Assembly (NCBI RefSeq): GCF_003073045.1
Contig: NC_037590.1
Coordinates: forward strand, 31,690,327-31,754,326
Direction of reading: 5' to 3'
Origin: Pomacea canaliculata
Lineage: Eukaryota; Mollusca; Gastropoda; Architaenioglossa; Ampullariidae
Length of the DNA stretch: 64,000 nt
Made by a program: the position numbers and the translations under genes. Within the stretch, counting starts at the first letter, position 1. Each line of letters begins with the position of its first letter. The notes under the pieces are model-generated. The model was not told where the DNA came from, searched no databases, and was given only the letters and a program-made list of their open reading frames with translations. Positions 47,500 through 61,107 of the stretch are shown here, piece after piece.

Positions 47500-50400
47500 A
47501 CTGCCTTTACACCTTTATGACTTACCCGTCCTAGCGCGGTTTTTTCTATGTCTCGAGAGGAGAAGATACTTCATCCTGCTTTCTCTGCCTTAGGACTGTG
47601 CGGTACACTTCCGTAGTGATGATCGCCAAATACAGCGACAAAAGAAAAGACAATCCCCCTGGTAGCTGGACCGAAACTTAGGCGCGTCGGAGTCCTCTCA
47701 GAAAACGAACTCTGACAGTCAGTCACTGAATAAAAATAATATTAAAAAAAAAAAAAACAGCTTTAAATATTTGTACACGATCACAAAGAGACACAAAGAG
47801 AAACGGTCTAGTGTCTTATTTGCACTTACATACCTCTTGTTTCTTACTATCTGCTCGCATTAAATCATGAAGGACATTTACTCCCTGGATAGCCTAATAA
47901 ATCTGTTACCCGCAATAATTATTCAAAGACAGCCCCGTCATGCTTTCTAAAAATGCAGAAATTTTGTTGATCAGAGTCAACAGAAAGCTAACCCAGTTCT
48001 ATCCACTGATGATCGCCATAAATCTCAGCCTCGATCAGGCGTGGTGCTCTTCTGATTTATCCCCTCGTTGATCAGTTTGCTCCAAATGACACATATTTTT
48101 GTCTAAATATATATTTGCAAGCGGAACATCGTTTTTAGAATATATAAAGTCGCCTAGCATTTTTTCGATATTGAATAATAATAATTCTTTATTTTTAGGC
48201 TACACGCTGTGACTTTTGGCCCTTGACAATCACCGGGAATGATACCTCTGTTTGGTTATCAAGAATAAACAATTATCCCCGTAACATCAATGTGAGGGAT
48301 GAATACAAGTCCTGTTAGTTTTTCCGATGCATTACCAGCATGTGGGTAGGGTCTTTTTTCTGCTTCTCCTCCCAGCCTCTGGACCTCGGCCAAGCAGGTG
48401 TTGCTGGATTCTGTGCGCAGACGCAGGTGACGGTGGTGTGTGTAGCGTCACCACGTGGCTGTACACGTGGTGTGTATGCGTTTGCGGACCTCAAACTGTC
48501 AAAGTTGTGGTTTTGTCAATGACATTGAAGTGAGTGCTGCTGTGACTGCTTGTTGACTTTTTTGAAAAATTTCACAACTCGAGAGAGGATATTTGTACTC
48601 CACCCCTGCATTAGCATGTCTGTAAGGTATGTGTCGGCGTGTTTTGAGTATAACTTACAACAGTTGCTGTGGCAATTTTGCTGGCGTGGTCCGTTGTAAA
48701 GTAAAATATGTAATATAATGATATAAAATACGTAATGGATCGCATTGAACACTCTGACTGACAGTGGAGGTGCACCCCCAACACACAGGTCACTTCTAAA
48801 ATTACATCACCAGTCAGCGTCATATTCGTTGCGAGAACTTCCGTTAGCTATGGGGCAAGCTGACACACCTTCAGAACTGTTCGCTGTTACATGATTTTCT
48901 TAAGAAATGTGTAATATACAGATTCTGATCGTTATCCATCACATCATCGACTACACAACAGCTCTTTTGACGTCAGGAAAAAACTAAGCACAGAATTGTT
49001 TAGCGCGTCTCGACTGGTTCTTCTGTGTCTGGGCTCGTAATTACGCCGAAAGAAAAATAAAGTATTTTCTTTCAAAATAATTACCTTTCAATATATCGAA
49101 TCCAACCCCATTATTACCTCATAACCATAAACCTAACTCTATCCCTCCCTTCTTCCGTGTTTGTAAAAGCTGTCATGAGTGTCGTGAGCCGTTCTAATAG
49201 TCCAAAGCTGACTACTGTAGTCCGTCGATAAAAAATAAAATAAAATAAAAAAGAAAACAATAAACATCTGAATTATCACAGCTGTAGATGTGCACTCATA
49301 ATTTATCACGGTAGGGCTGTAAAATATGTTTTTCGCGACGGTTAACGAAGAAAAAGAAACTACTGCAGTAAGTCTATCTGCAAAAGTGAAGAAATTGATG
49401 GAAAAAGAAGTTGACTAATGGTAACAGCATGAGAGTGTAACGCATCGTCAATAGTAAAAACAAAACAAAACAAAACAGAATCAGTTGAACAAATTCCTAA
49501 GGATCCGTAAGAATCACAGGTCCACTCTGGACAAGAAAAAACACAAAATGCAGAGAGCTCGTCACCTACCCTCAAGCTAGCAAGTTGAAAGGATTCTTTC
49601 TCCTCATTAAACGCATGATTGACTGTGCGTTGCGTATATGTGTAGTGTGCGCCCCTAGTTGTTTTAAACTTACTCCACTGAGAACGCACTGATTTCCAGC
49701 TGCATGCAACTCAGACCGCATGAAGAAAGAAGATCCATTAAAAAACTTAATGAAAACCTAATAATAACCTACATCTCACAACACACACACACACACAAAA
49801 CACTGTAATCGCGCGCGCGCTGTGTGTGTGTTTGCCTGTCTGGGCGTGCGCAGAGAAGAGAAGCTAATGGAAGACCTATTTATGTTGCGCGCCGCTTGTT
49901 CAGCAAGATGTACAACTTTGGGGAAAGCAGAAACATCCAAGGTGGGGTCGAAATATGTGCCCAGTATACTTTGTATGATAATATAGTATGTTAAGACAAT
50001 ACTTTTAAATCAAGGAAGATGAGTACCCTTGTCACCGCCAGGATAGTCTCTTCCTCTAAATCATCAGAACAAGTACACTCATTAAACACGTGATTAACAA
50101 TAGATGTTGAAATGTCTGTAGACTAGGGTAGCTACAGGTGTGACTTGGAAAGCACAGTAAATCACCTTGTGTGTGTTTGTGTGTAAGAGAGAGAGAGAAA
50201 GAAGGAAAGAGAGAGTGGTCCCACACCTATCTGTTATACTTGCTTGCTGAAATGAAGAACTCTTTTGAGTTGAAAGATTTTACATGAAAATAAATGTACA
50301 GTATATCAAGAGAGATTTGGGACACATTTTAAGATTTAAGAAAATCGAAATATTTTTGTTGCTGGACAGTCAAAACTTATGTGAGAAGCATATCATCTCT

Positions 50401-51180
50401 CAGCCTGCACCGCAAGCTCCATGTGCTCAGGGACCGGAACATAACTTACGACGCGCATGCGCTGAATTAAGCTAGGTATTCGTCTTTTCGGGCTTTTACA
50501 CAGTGCGTTCTAGATTTACAGTTCTTGTTATTTATTTATATATTTTTGCTTTGCCAGGAGGTAAAAACCTAGCTGTTCTGCGGCACAGTCAAAATTATTC
50601 CTGTGTGAATCAGGGTAGGTTTGAGATGAATTCCATTATTTTAGTGCATTAATTTCCAGTCATAAACTTCATTAGAAATACTTTGTGTATAAACTAATCT
50701 GTACGACACCGAAGGCATATCAAAAAGACTGCAAATAAACATACAACAACTTAATTCGTCTTAGTGTGTTTCTCATCAACAAATCACCCTCCCGTGGCTC
50801 TTCATAAAGCTTCCTTGAAAAACTTACGAAAGCAGAAACGTAGAATAACATCAGAGAAGGTAGATTTAACCCTCTCTGATAACATCACTCCCTCTACTTT
50901 CTCCCCCCACGAACGGAAAATAGGTATGGGTTTGTTCAGCAGCAGAGTGAGTCACCGGCTGCAAGGGATTTGGCTGATGAAGATTTCCAGCTTGTGGTCC
51001 AACTCTTGGAACATTTCCAGGTTTCGCAACAACAACCACAGGAAATAATATTATAGCCTCGATATCCGTGGCGACGTCTTGCTCTGTTTCAATAACTTCC
51101 TGGAGATGTAGCTATGGACTAGATGTACAGCTAACTAAATGATAGCCATTTTAAAAAAAAATTCAACAAGAACACTACAT
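47500..51180. other. Interval without a supported gene
   Basis: Frames are short and unrecognised. The region holds CA/GT and GCGC microsatellite patches (about 49780-49835) and a GAGA run near 50190. I found no exon pair with matching phases. Confidence 0.5.
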
Positions 51181-51182
51181 CG

Positions 51183-51278
51183 GAAACAGCAAAAACAAAA
51201 AAACCAAAAAAAAAAAACCAAAACCAAAACAAAACAAAACAAAAAAAAAACAAAAACAAAACAAAAGCAAAACAACAA
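51183..51278 (+). repeat. A-rich simple repeat (AAAACn-type)
   Basis: Nearly pure A with scattered C, in units such as AAAACC and AAAAC. It could be the tail of a retroposed sequence, but no body upstream was recognised. Confidence 0.9.
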
Positions 51279-52011
51279 AACTTCATTCTTCAACTTTTCA
51301 TTGTCTTCTCTTTACTTCCCGTTATTCCCCTCCCCCTCCAACCAGCAGAAAAGACATCGCACATGGATTTGTTCACTCGCTGAGGGCCCTCTTAACCGGA
51401 CAAGTAAGGTCGTAAAGATGTTGACAATTTGTTATGCCGTAGTGTAAACATTCGCCAAGTACAGTGAGAAATTCGACAAAGTGTATTCGGTTACGAAGTT
51501 GTATAGGAAGATGATTCACAAGGATGCTCTTGACCTGTCCTGATTTCAGTGCTGCATGGACTGGCGTAAAGGTCAGTGGCTTACAAGAAGCAATAAAACA
51601 GTCTACTTAACTGCCACATCTACCTGTCGTTCATTCATTATATTTATAGCAGCACTTTACTCAGGACCCAAGAAATGAGAGCAGCAGTCCTGAGCAAATT
51701 TCGTTTATAAAGGTAACCGTCAACTGGAGCCTGGAAACTGTTTTTATTATAACGTGTAATTGTTATGATATAATTAAAGATAATAATAAAACAAATAATA
51801 ATATTAATAGTATCAATGCAAGCAAAGAAACAATAGAACATGGTAAGTTAATAATGGCTGTGGGATCAGTTGTATGAAAACTAAAACAAATTGTTGACCC
51901 TGAGTTGTTCAACCGGGGCCAAACGCTGGACACGAAGATGCGGCGCAGAAGGCAAAGGACAAAGATTTGCCAATGCTGGGATTCACAAGAAAACATGCGA
52001 AGGACAGACTT

Positions 52012-52425
52012 CTATGGTCGTTTGAAGAGGACCAAAAGAGAATCAATGTGTTCTGGGCGACGGTCGTGGGTTTCCAACAAATTAGAAAGACAGGTAGGGG
52101 TGTCTCTCAAGGTGGCCGCTAACAACCTAGTAGAGTCACGAGCATTTAAACGAACATTTAGTTTCAAATCTTTCATTTCGAAAGGTGTATGATTCAATAG
52201 TGTGACTACTACATGACTCGGAGTACAGGTGGCTAGCGATGTCTGCATGCTGAAGATGAATATAACGGGTTTACAATCGTAAAACCCAAACGTGATTAAA
52301 ACAAAATAACGAGTTTGACCTTCGGATATTTCTTGCATTTCCGTTTCATCTTCTAAGACTCCAGGCAGCGGAGATACCAGTGCCAGTAACATTGCCCAGC
52401 AGAGAGGATGAATTAGGTTTAACAT
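52012..52425 (-). CDS. Candidate small secreted protein, unrecognised
   Basis: A 137-codon minus frame starts MLNLIHPLCWAMLLALVSPL, which looks like a good signal peptide with a cleavage region near GVLEDE. The mature part, about 115 residues, has five Cys and several predicted beta segments. ETEMQEISEGQTRYF is faintly like LQEIAAGEITYF at the same place in the Ig-like array proteins, but the rest does not align. There is no clear intron or neighbour support. It could be a single-exon gene, the first exon of a larger one, or chance. Confidence 0.3.
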   Translation of the reverse strand: MLNLIHPLCWAMLLALVSPLPGVLEDETEMQEISEGQTRYFVLITFGFYDCKPVIFIFSMQTSLATCTPSHVVVTLLNHTPFEMKDLKLNVRLNARDSTRLLAATLRDTPTCLSNLLETHDRRPEHIDSLLVLFKRP

Positions 52426-53393
52426 CGTTTGTAAAGCAGCCCCAGCAACTATTCCCCGGATGTGTCTCCTTTAACCAAATCGTGCGGGCAAAAAAAAAAA
52501 AGAACCCATCATGTATCCCAGCATACCTCTGGAGCAGCACGCTATTGCTACACTTACAAGAGTGGTTAACAAACGTTTATTTGCGTCTGTAAAACTTAGC
52601 TGGAGGAATATCAGGACAAATGAAGTCGTGAAAGGTAGAATCAACCGACAAAATGTGGGTGTCAACGTTTCACCCGAAATGATTTACCACAACATTTCAC
52701 GTATACCTCTTGTAGGGACGTTTACCTACTGTTCGCCGAGTTGGTCAAGAATTTTGAAACTTGTCCTCCAAGTAAAACGAAGAAAAATTGACAAGAAGAG
52801 GGAGTGGGGCTGCGATAAGGGCTGGAGAGAGGACAGTGATACAACAGGGATGTCGCGAGTGTAAATTTATGTTTCATTTAAGTCTGAAGGATGGCACTAA
52901 GAGGCCTCTTACTGCAACCAGTGAACTGCACTCCCCCAGATTCAGTGCTGTAAACGGTTGTTTTTTTTTTTTCGGCTTAGGATGTCTCTTTTCCTCTCTG
53001 ACATTCACAACAGTTTTCGCGGCGCCATAACTTGTCGACGGATTATGCAATAAAACTATTAGAGCTTTGAAAGTTTATTTCTTGTATCTTGATTACCACA
53101 TTCCTATTTTTGTGAACGCTTCTATAGTAATTTCGCCCATGGTCGACCTCTTTGGTTCTCTCTTTGGTGTTTAGTCTCCCTTTTGTTTAGCTCTTGTTTT
53201 TATCGTTGAACCACACATCAGAAGTTGTACGACAGGACTGCTCACACTGTTGCTGACTTTGAGAACTACATGACGAGGTAGGCTGTTTAAACTCACATGG
53301 TTTAATATTTTCTATATAGGATTCGAGATCACAAAATCATTTGGCGAGGCAACAGGTTACACCACTCTACTATTTCAAGTCCACGATTCTTTC

Positions 53394-53395
<2 letters not shown>

Positions 53396-53466
<71 letters not shown>
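53396..53466 (+). repeat. (AAT)n microsatellite
   Basis: About 23 uninterrupted AAT units. Confidence 0.97.
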
Positions 53467-53959
53467 GCTCAATGACTTTTGATATAAGTAATGGGTTAGC
53501 AATATCCATGCAGACTAGCAGACTCGACAGGACAACCTCACTGTAGGAAAGCTCAACATGACGTACCGAGAGTGAAACAGCGGAGTTATGCAGAACAACA
53601 TGTCATGTCTGCCACAGTCAAGGGGAGGTGAAGAAATTTGTCTGAATACTTCATTTCAAGTTTGAGGGCAACACAGTTGAGTATCCAGTCACTCAAGCAG
53701 CGAACACAACACACATGGCGCCGGACGACATAAAACCACGAGTCGGTGATGTAACACTCATCATCGACGACATCGACGAGGGCAAGAGGTCCACGATCTT
53801 TTCCACTAAACTTGCAAATAAGCACAGGCCCCAGATCAGAAAATGAAAAACAAATTGGGCCACAATGCTGGTCCACAATGCTGAAAAAGTAAAAGTTTCA
53901 CGCAGTTCCGCAAAGTCAACAAACTTCAAGCAAGATGGCAAAGTGAAGACGATGTGGAG

Positions 53960-55480
53960 ACCGTCAGTGGTTCACAAGTAGCTGTTAACTATATGTTACT
54001 CCAAGCTATGTATTTGCTCGAATAAGTTCAGCCACAATCTTACTAAACCAAAATGGCCGCTTGACAATACTCTTCAGGAAACAACTCTCACAATGGCGCA
54101 CAAACGCGATTTTCTGTCTAATCTATTAAAAAAGCCATCTTCAGTTAATGTTTGTATTAAATGTACATGAAGACACTCGGATGACATCAAACAATTGTGG
54201 ATCAGGTATTCGTTTAGCCTGGGCCATGGTCGTTCCGACTTTCGGTATTGGGACGACGTGGTCTTCGTTTAGGTTAGTCATTACAGTCACAAATTAAAAC
54301 GAAAAATTTTATATCAATATTTTAAAACGACTAATAACTTAAAAATAAAATAAGGAAATAACATTTTTAAAACACACTTTTGTTTGAAATATACTAATAA
54401 TGGTAAACTAGTTTTTTTCTTACCTCTCGAGATTTTCTTAAACTCATATAACTTTAAATATAAAAGTGTGAGGGGCACTTTTGGAACATGGAAAACTTTG
54501 GTAGCTCAAATAGTTTCCAACTTATCAATAATTAACTTTTTAATTTTCAAGTTAAGCAAAATAAATAAAATGTTTATTTTTGAAAGGTTAACACACTAAC
54601 AATGAAGTACAAATTCATCCCTTGGCAACACTATTTAACACCACAAACTGATTAAAGTTTTTCAGGACAGCCAGCTACTCACTTGACTTTAATACATTTT
54701 TTAATGGATCCAGGTCGCCTTAAGCTGAATGTCATTGTTGACGTGTTTTCGATCACTGATTGTTTATTGTGAATCACCGTGGACGCAGCGAGTATCTTGT
54801 TTGACACGAAGACTTTTAACCCCAACTCGCGTTTGTCACACCAACTTCACTGGTGACACCTGTTTGCTTCTGGGATTGACTCACCTGTGAAGTGTGAAGC
54901 TGACCAAAACTTCTGGAAAATTCTTGGCTTGTGGTAGTTGCCATGCCTGTGTGATCAAGAACCGCAAAGTCGATTTAACTTGTCAACTTAGTGATGGCAC
55001 TATCCTGCTTCATCGACTGAGCAAAGCAACGTCCTGCTCGCCATCTTCCGTCTTTGTCAATTATTTACTTCTTTGTTGTTGTTTTTTTCTGAAGTACTTT
55101 CTTTCAAGCATAGTCATGCTACGACCGCGTGAAAGTCAGAGGGGCGACGGAAGCTATGACAATGAAATAGAGCCGATGATGACTGTGATGTTGAATTATG
55201 TGAAGAGCAATACAGTAGTTTGATGACCTGATGTCATCGCGTGTCTGATTTACCGTCAAGTCATCTAGGGCCAGCGCCAAGAGTTCTCCACCCCCCATAC
55301 TTCACCCCATGACAAATAAGACTTGTATATAATATTGCAGTTACCTTTGTTCGTTTTATTTTATATTATCTGTCTATTATATTATTTTTATTCTATACTT
55401 ATTATATATTAACTTAAAAGTGAAGAATGGAGGGAGAGAAGAAAGATTGTTAGATTTTGAGCGTGAAGGAGAACAAGAGA
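53960..55480. other. Interval without a supported gene
   Basis: Nothing recognisable is seen on either strand. The 109-codon plus frame at 54894-55223 has no motif and a run of poly-Cys/Leu from low-complexity DNA. Confidence 0.45.
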
Positions 55481-55659
55481 AGAGATGGATGTTCAAAACA
55501 AGATGACAGACAGTTTATATGTTCTTTTTTTTCTTCTTTATTGTTCTCGCTTCATTAAAAAAAAGTCCCCCCTCCACCCCCATTATCGTCCCAATATGTG
55601 CGCGGGAAACACATACACACACATACACACGTCTGGGGTAGTAGGCGTGGCCAGGTGCG

Positions 55660-55827
55660 CAATGACGTCAGATGACCTCACTGCAGTGTGGTGGGTCACG
55701 TGGCTGCTCACTGGCTTTAAAACGTTTGAACAAACATTCTCATCAGCGCACTAAGTTCAACAGACAGAGCAGGCGTGAGGTCTTTGCGTTTTGCTGGTCT
55801 GATATTATTTGAACTGAAACTGTGCAG
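55660..55827 (+). promoter_or_regulatory. Probable UNC93-like promoter and untranslated first exon
   Basis: Within 60 bases lie a CRE palindrome TGACGTCA (55663-55670), an E-box CACGTG (55697-55702) and a TATA-like TTTAAAA (55716-55722). Transcription would then start near 55745-55755. The sequence that follows ends at CTGTGCAG|GTGAGG, a strong donor with exon end 55827, and has no ATG before it. An acceptor TTTCCACAG lies just before the UNC93 start codon at 57640, so a 1.8 kb 5' UTR intron fits. Motifs are seen; assignment to this gene is inference from position. Confidence 0.55.
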
Positions 55828-57639
55828 GTGAGGAAATATTTTACTTGTATGAGAATAAACTATTCTTATTTTACACACTTATATAGTCAGATTATACAAT
55901 TGAGATTAACATTTAAAAAATAGAAAAAGTGTTCTTACTGTCATAATTTTAAATAATTCTTTTAAAAATAACTTCTCCATTAAATGTTTAAATGTGATTT
56001 ATACATGTATATATAAATATAAATAACGACATCATTAGACTGTCTTTACAAATCTACCTAAAACAGTAAATTGTTATTAAAAAGACAAAAAAGCAAAAAC
56101 AAAAGCAAAAAAAACCAACAACAACAGCAAAACAAACAAACAACACACACCAAAAAACCTAAATCGGTATAAAATAAAGAAGTTAATCATCAATAAGAAA
56201 GTCGACATATTGCTCTCTTTGTGTCTTTTCTTTCTTTCTTTCTTTTCTTTTGGCGGTACAACAGAATAATTAGCAGCAGACAAGTTATTTTTTTCTGCGG
56301 GAACAGTAAGTTTCAACTGGTCGGATGACACAGTTCGTGCACAAACATGCTCGACCATGCTTTTTGGTCTTTTCTTTCCACAGGGAATGGCTCCCTTTGA
56401 CCCACACAAAAATTGCTATATGTATGGTTTTATAGCACCTATTATATTATCTCCATCCACCAGGTGTCAGCTTAGTGTTTACTGCGAGTTTGTGGAATGT
56501 GTGTATGTGTGTGAATGTGCCAAAGATTTCAAGATGTAAAGTGTACAACATCTTTATAAGGTCATCGGCCAATAGAGTTGCATGCTGAAGATACTGAAGA
56601 TTTTGAAAAAAAGTCCCATGAATGTGCAGGGATAGTGCTAACCCTTCCGGGAATGAGGCCATCTTGAAGGAAGTCTTGTTAGTGTAACAGAGGGAGAAAG
56701 AGAGAGTTTCAAAGGCAAGTAGATTTTGCCACAAAGGAGAACAGTCCTTGCATGGCGTATATTAGTACTATCTATCTTATGACAGATTTCTGCAAAGTGC
56801 GGACAGTGGAATGCCTAATGTCAATGTTCACAAAGAACCAAACCTCTATCACATCCCAGAAATTCTCACTAAGACAGAGAGAGAGAGGCACCCGTATCAC
56901 TTGCTTTGAAATATCAAAGATATAAGGAAAACAATAATCTCACAAACAACTGATGATTTTTTTTAATTTATTTTATTTTGTATTTTTTTTTATTGAATAC
57001 TGAAAACTTATTATTATTTATTTTTGAACATGCCATATTTTTTATGAACTTGCAGTGAAACGGCTGTGAAGTAGCAAGCATGATGTGGTTCTAATTTTGT
57101 TCGAGAGGTGCTCTGTAAATTAATTACAATTGTTTTCATCACAAAAAGTGCGTTACAATAAATAAAATATGTAACCTTTAACATTTTAAATTTAAGCTTT
57201 CCCAAATATCCACAAGGTAAAATATTTTTAATGTATATTCTAATTTTTAAGGAGAAGATTATGTTTTCTTTTTAACTCTCCAAGTAAAAAATTTTCACCC
57301 GTTCCATTTAAACCAATGAACCGTTAGTATCCCAATCCTCACTGGCTTTTGCCGTGTAGGACATGACTGTCCTTTACCAACAGAAGCAGCGGTCGTTCGA
57401 TCTCTGCAGGTTTGTTCCTTTTTCTGCAAAGACCTTTCTGTCTGGTGATGAATGCAGCCATCTTCTCTAGAGCCCTAGGGTTGCCATACAGTTTGGTTGT
57501 GAGGGAAGAGGGGAGGATAGGGTCAGTGGTTGTCTATATCTTCTGTAGAGCGCATCAACCATAGAACATTTACAACTAATAACAGCAAAATGCATATGTG
57601 TGTGTGTGTGTGCGTGCGCGCATGCTACTTTCCACAGAG

Positions 57640-60600
57640 ATGGCGGATGAAAAGAGTGCACGACCGGAAGCTGAAGGTCCAAGCACTTCCCAGGACAAGA
57701 ACGCCACCAGCCCTGCACCAGACAAGAAGTGTGCGGTCAAGCCCAAGGCAGACAACGTGGAACATGGTTCAAACTCCACTCCAGTCAACAACCCCAAGCG
57801 TGTCTGCGCTGTACTGTCTGCATCCTTTCTCCTAGTCTTCACGGCCAATGTTTCTCTGCAGAACCTCCAGAGCAGTCTCAATAAGAAGGGAGGACTGGGA
57901 CTGGTTTCCCTTGCGGTGCTGTATGGAGCCATGCTGGGTAAGTGTCAAGGTGTAAAATATTCTTTAGACCCATGATGGTCAACTCTTGGGTGACACACTG
58001 TTCTGGGTAAATTTCGCGATGTAATGTAGAACTCTCGGGACTCTGTGATACAATGTGGAGAAGTCCAGAACTGTAGAGTAGGTAGAAAAGCTGTTAGTGC
58101 AGATATTAGTTTTCTAATTAATATACTGAAAACTCAATAAAATAATCTTTTAACCTTAAATCAACGTAAATATATATGTGTGTGTATGACCACCGCCATC
58201 TTTTTGCACGACTGACTCTCTCCACACTTCTGGTCTCTGACATTTGTTGCAGTTTGTGCCCCGCTGTCACCGCTCATCATCCGAGGGCTGAACGCCAAGC
58301 GGACCCTCATGATGGCCTGGATAACCCACGTCCTTTACACCCTCAGTAATTTTTACCCGACTTTCGCCACCCTTTTGCCAGCCTCCTTCCTGCTGGGGGC
58401 GGCCTCCGGACCCATGTGGACGGCCCAGGGCCTGTATATCTCGGCCAGCAGCATGGACTTTGTCGCAACCAGCAAGGTCAGGTTGTCACCTGGTTTGCTA
58501 TCCTTCTGAAGTCTTATGGTTTTAAACTAGTCACACACCAACGCATCATTACATTCACATTTAATGAAGATACTATTTATACTTTTTCTTCATTCGTAAC
58601 CACAATCATCGTTCACGTGACCTAATACGTCACACGCTGCCTGCTAGAGTTTATCGCCTGTCGACAACATCAGGGACATTAATCAGCATGTAAATCAGAG
58701 CGAGGTGTTTTGAAAGGAAACAGTAGATGAGTGGCGACGAGATCTGTTTATAATCCGGTACATCCAGAACTGTACAGACAGGCTTCAAAATTGTTATATT
58801 CAGAACTGTTCCTATGGGGTTTCCGTTTGGTGTATTTTGCCACAAACGTGCTTCCGCCCAGTGGCAATTCTGCACTGTGGGAAGAAGGTGTGAAAAATGA
58901 GACGTCTGTGACCTGTGCTGACTCAACACCTATCGTTTCAGATGGGCATGCACGAGGCGCTGAGCAAGTTCAACGGCTTCTTCTTCGCCTGCTACGAGTC
59001 CACCCAGATCGTGGGCAACGTCCTTGCGAGCCTCGTTCTCATGCAGGGAACCTACAACACTTCTGACCATGGCGTCCCGTCATGCGGGGCTGGTAAGTCC
59101 ATATACATCAGTCTAGACTCTAGAGGCCGTAGTCGTGAAGGAGAGATAAGGCTACCTCAGAATTAGCTATTGACCGCAAGGTTCGCCGGGTCCTGTAAAC
59201 GGAAATAGCGCGGACCTAAGGAATGCTCTAAGTTCCGGTGTATTAGAAACTGAAGACAGTGGATGTCTGGATTTTTTCTGCATACTTTCCTGTCTAGGCT
59301 TTAAATGATAACGGTTACATTCATTTGTATTCATTCATCTACATACATTAATGCATTAGTTAATTTTGAAGTCTTTTTTCCCCCTCGAAGACTACTGCCT
59401 AGAATCCGAAGGAAACTACACGAGCCATTTCGAACAGCCAGAACAGAAGATTTTGTTCATCCTGATGGGAATGTTCCTGGCCTGCGTTATCGTGGGTCTT
59501 ATTTTAACAATCATCTGGTTGCCTGTCCCAAACTCAAGGGCGGTAGGTGAAACATTTCTTTAAATCTTTTCTTTAAATGTAAAAAAAAAGTCAAATATCT
59601 TTCTTTTCAAAATTAGGTTAATAATAATAATAACAATAACAATAACAACAATAATAATACATTGTGGAGGCAGCAATCGCAGATATAAACCTGATGCACA
59701 GGATTGACCAGCCTTGACCTGCTTGTTGCAGGTCGCGAGTGAGATCGACATCAGCATCAAGGAAAGCACCACGAGTTGTCTCAGCATGCTGATGGTGCCA
59801 CGGATGTTGCTTCTCCTTCCCTTCTTCATGGCGCAGTCTATGAACAACGGTATTCTCCTGTCAGGATACACAGAGGTCATTACATTTCCCACTTCATCGT
59901 TGTCGTCGACCCCAGTCCTCACGAAACAACCATTCTCTGATATTGCCATTTACTGACAGTGTCTTCTACACACCATTTACTGACGATGACACTGACAATA
60001 CAGTCTAATGACATTGCTTAGTGTTGCCCACCTGTGCCATTCCCAACCTCACATGATGAAGTTGCTCCTGTGTAAGTTACTGATCGGCAGCTAAAATGTC
60101 TCTGAGAAATATATTTTGAAAAACCAACGTTTTATCGATGGCCCTTGCCCAAATGGCCGTCTCCCTCCTTATTGTTACTACGGACAGATGCCTTGCTCAT
60201 TCATTTTTTTTTATTGTTCTTCTTGTTATTGCAGTCATTCGTGTCGTGCGCACACGGTGTGCAGTGGGTGGGCTACGTCATGACGGCCTACGGCGTGCTG
60301 ACCGTGGCCCAGGCGTTGGGCATGAACACGTTGTTTGCGCGCTACCTGGGCCGCTACGTCATGCTGGCCATCGCGGGGGTGGCCGACACCAGCACCGCCA
60401 TCACCATGCTGCTCTGGAACCCCGTTGGCTCCTCAGTCGCTCTTTTCTTCATCCTCCCTTGTGTGTCGGGCATCGCGGAGGGTGTTATGCAAGCTCAGCT
60501 GTCCTGTGAGTTGTGCTGATTTTCTGCAACCAGTCCACAGACACCATTCAGTTAATTGCAAACATCAACTTCAAACCGGTCTTACCGTTCGACACCACCA

Positions 60601-61107
60601 CCACCACCACCACCACCACCACCACCACCACCACCACCACCACCACCACCACAACAACAACAACAACAACAACAACACACACACACACCAGGAGTATGTG
60701 GCCACAAAGTGTCAACACCAATGATTTGTAAAAGCCGAGGTCGTCACCACATCGACTGATTGTCGGTTTGTTGTTGTTTTCAGCTTTGATTGCCATGGTG
60801 TTCCCGAACAATATAACCGGAGCGTTTCTCCGCCTTCCACACAGCCAAAGCCACTGGCTTCACTCTCACTTTCCTCCTCGCTCGCTTCTTTTGCCTGCGA
60901 GAACGCATCTACGTGTTGATGTGTTTGTCCGCTGTCGGCTACCTGGGCTACACCATCGTGGAGTTCACGGTGGCCATCCAGAACAGGAAGAAACACGGCA
61001 TCAGCGTAGACAACGACCTTGCCAAGGGTCTCGACATGGAGGTCAAAGTAGAGAAAATTGTCGTCGATCGAAGTCGACCCAAAGAAATAGAATTTACTAA
61101 AATGTGA
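57640..61107 (+). CDS. UNC93A-like multi-pass membrane protein, with a one-base frame break in the last exon
   Basis: Seven coding exons: 57640-57937, 58253-58476, 58942-59092, 59391-59542, 59732-59875, 60235-60505 and 60784-61107. Phases agree throughout, giving about 520 residues once the frame change is allowed for. UNC93 proteins are 12-segment relatives of the major facilitator family; human UNC93A is of unclear function and worm unc-93 acts with a potassium channel. A hydrophilic Ser/Pro/Lys-rich N-terminus of about 50 residues precedes VCAVLSASFLLVFTANVSLQ, which holds the NLQSSLN motif typical of the family. Membrane segments follow in each exon, for example FLLGAASGPMWTAQGLYISA and ILFILMGMFLACVIVGLILT. 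N-glycosylation sequons (TYNTSDH, GNYTSHF) lie in the outer loop. In the last exon, SLIAMVFPNNITGAF continues as SAFHTAKATGFTLTFLLARF only after moving by one base near 60824. A (TG)n run sits directly upstream of the ATG. Confidence 0.9.
60594..60691 (+). repeat. Compound microsatellite (CAC)n-(AAC)n-(CA)n in UNC93-like intron 6
   Basis: About 19 CAC units, then about nine AAC units, then a short CA run. It translates to poly-His, poly-Thr, poly-Pro or poly-Val in different frames, so the long frames seen here are artefacts. Confidence 0.97.

Noticed and set aside
53586-53941. Two overlapping minus-strand frames of 82 and 96 codons
   Set aside because: One looks hydrophobic and the other Cys-rich, but neither matches a family I know, no exon partner with matching phase was found, and overlap in different frames means at most one could be real.
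60335-60811. Poly-His, poly-Thr, poly-Pro and poly-Val frames
   Set aside because: They come from the CAC/AAC microsatellite in the UNC93-like intron.
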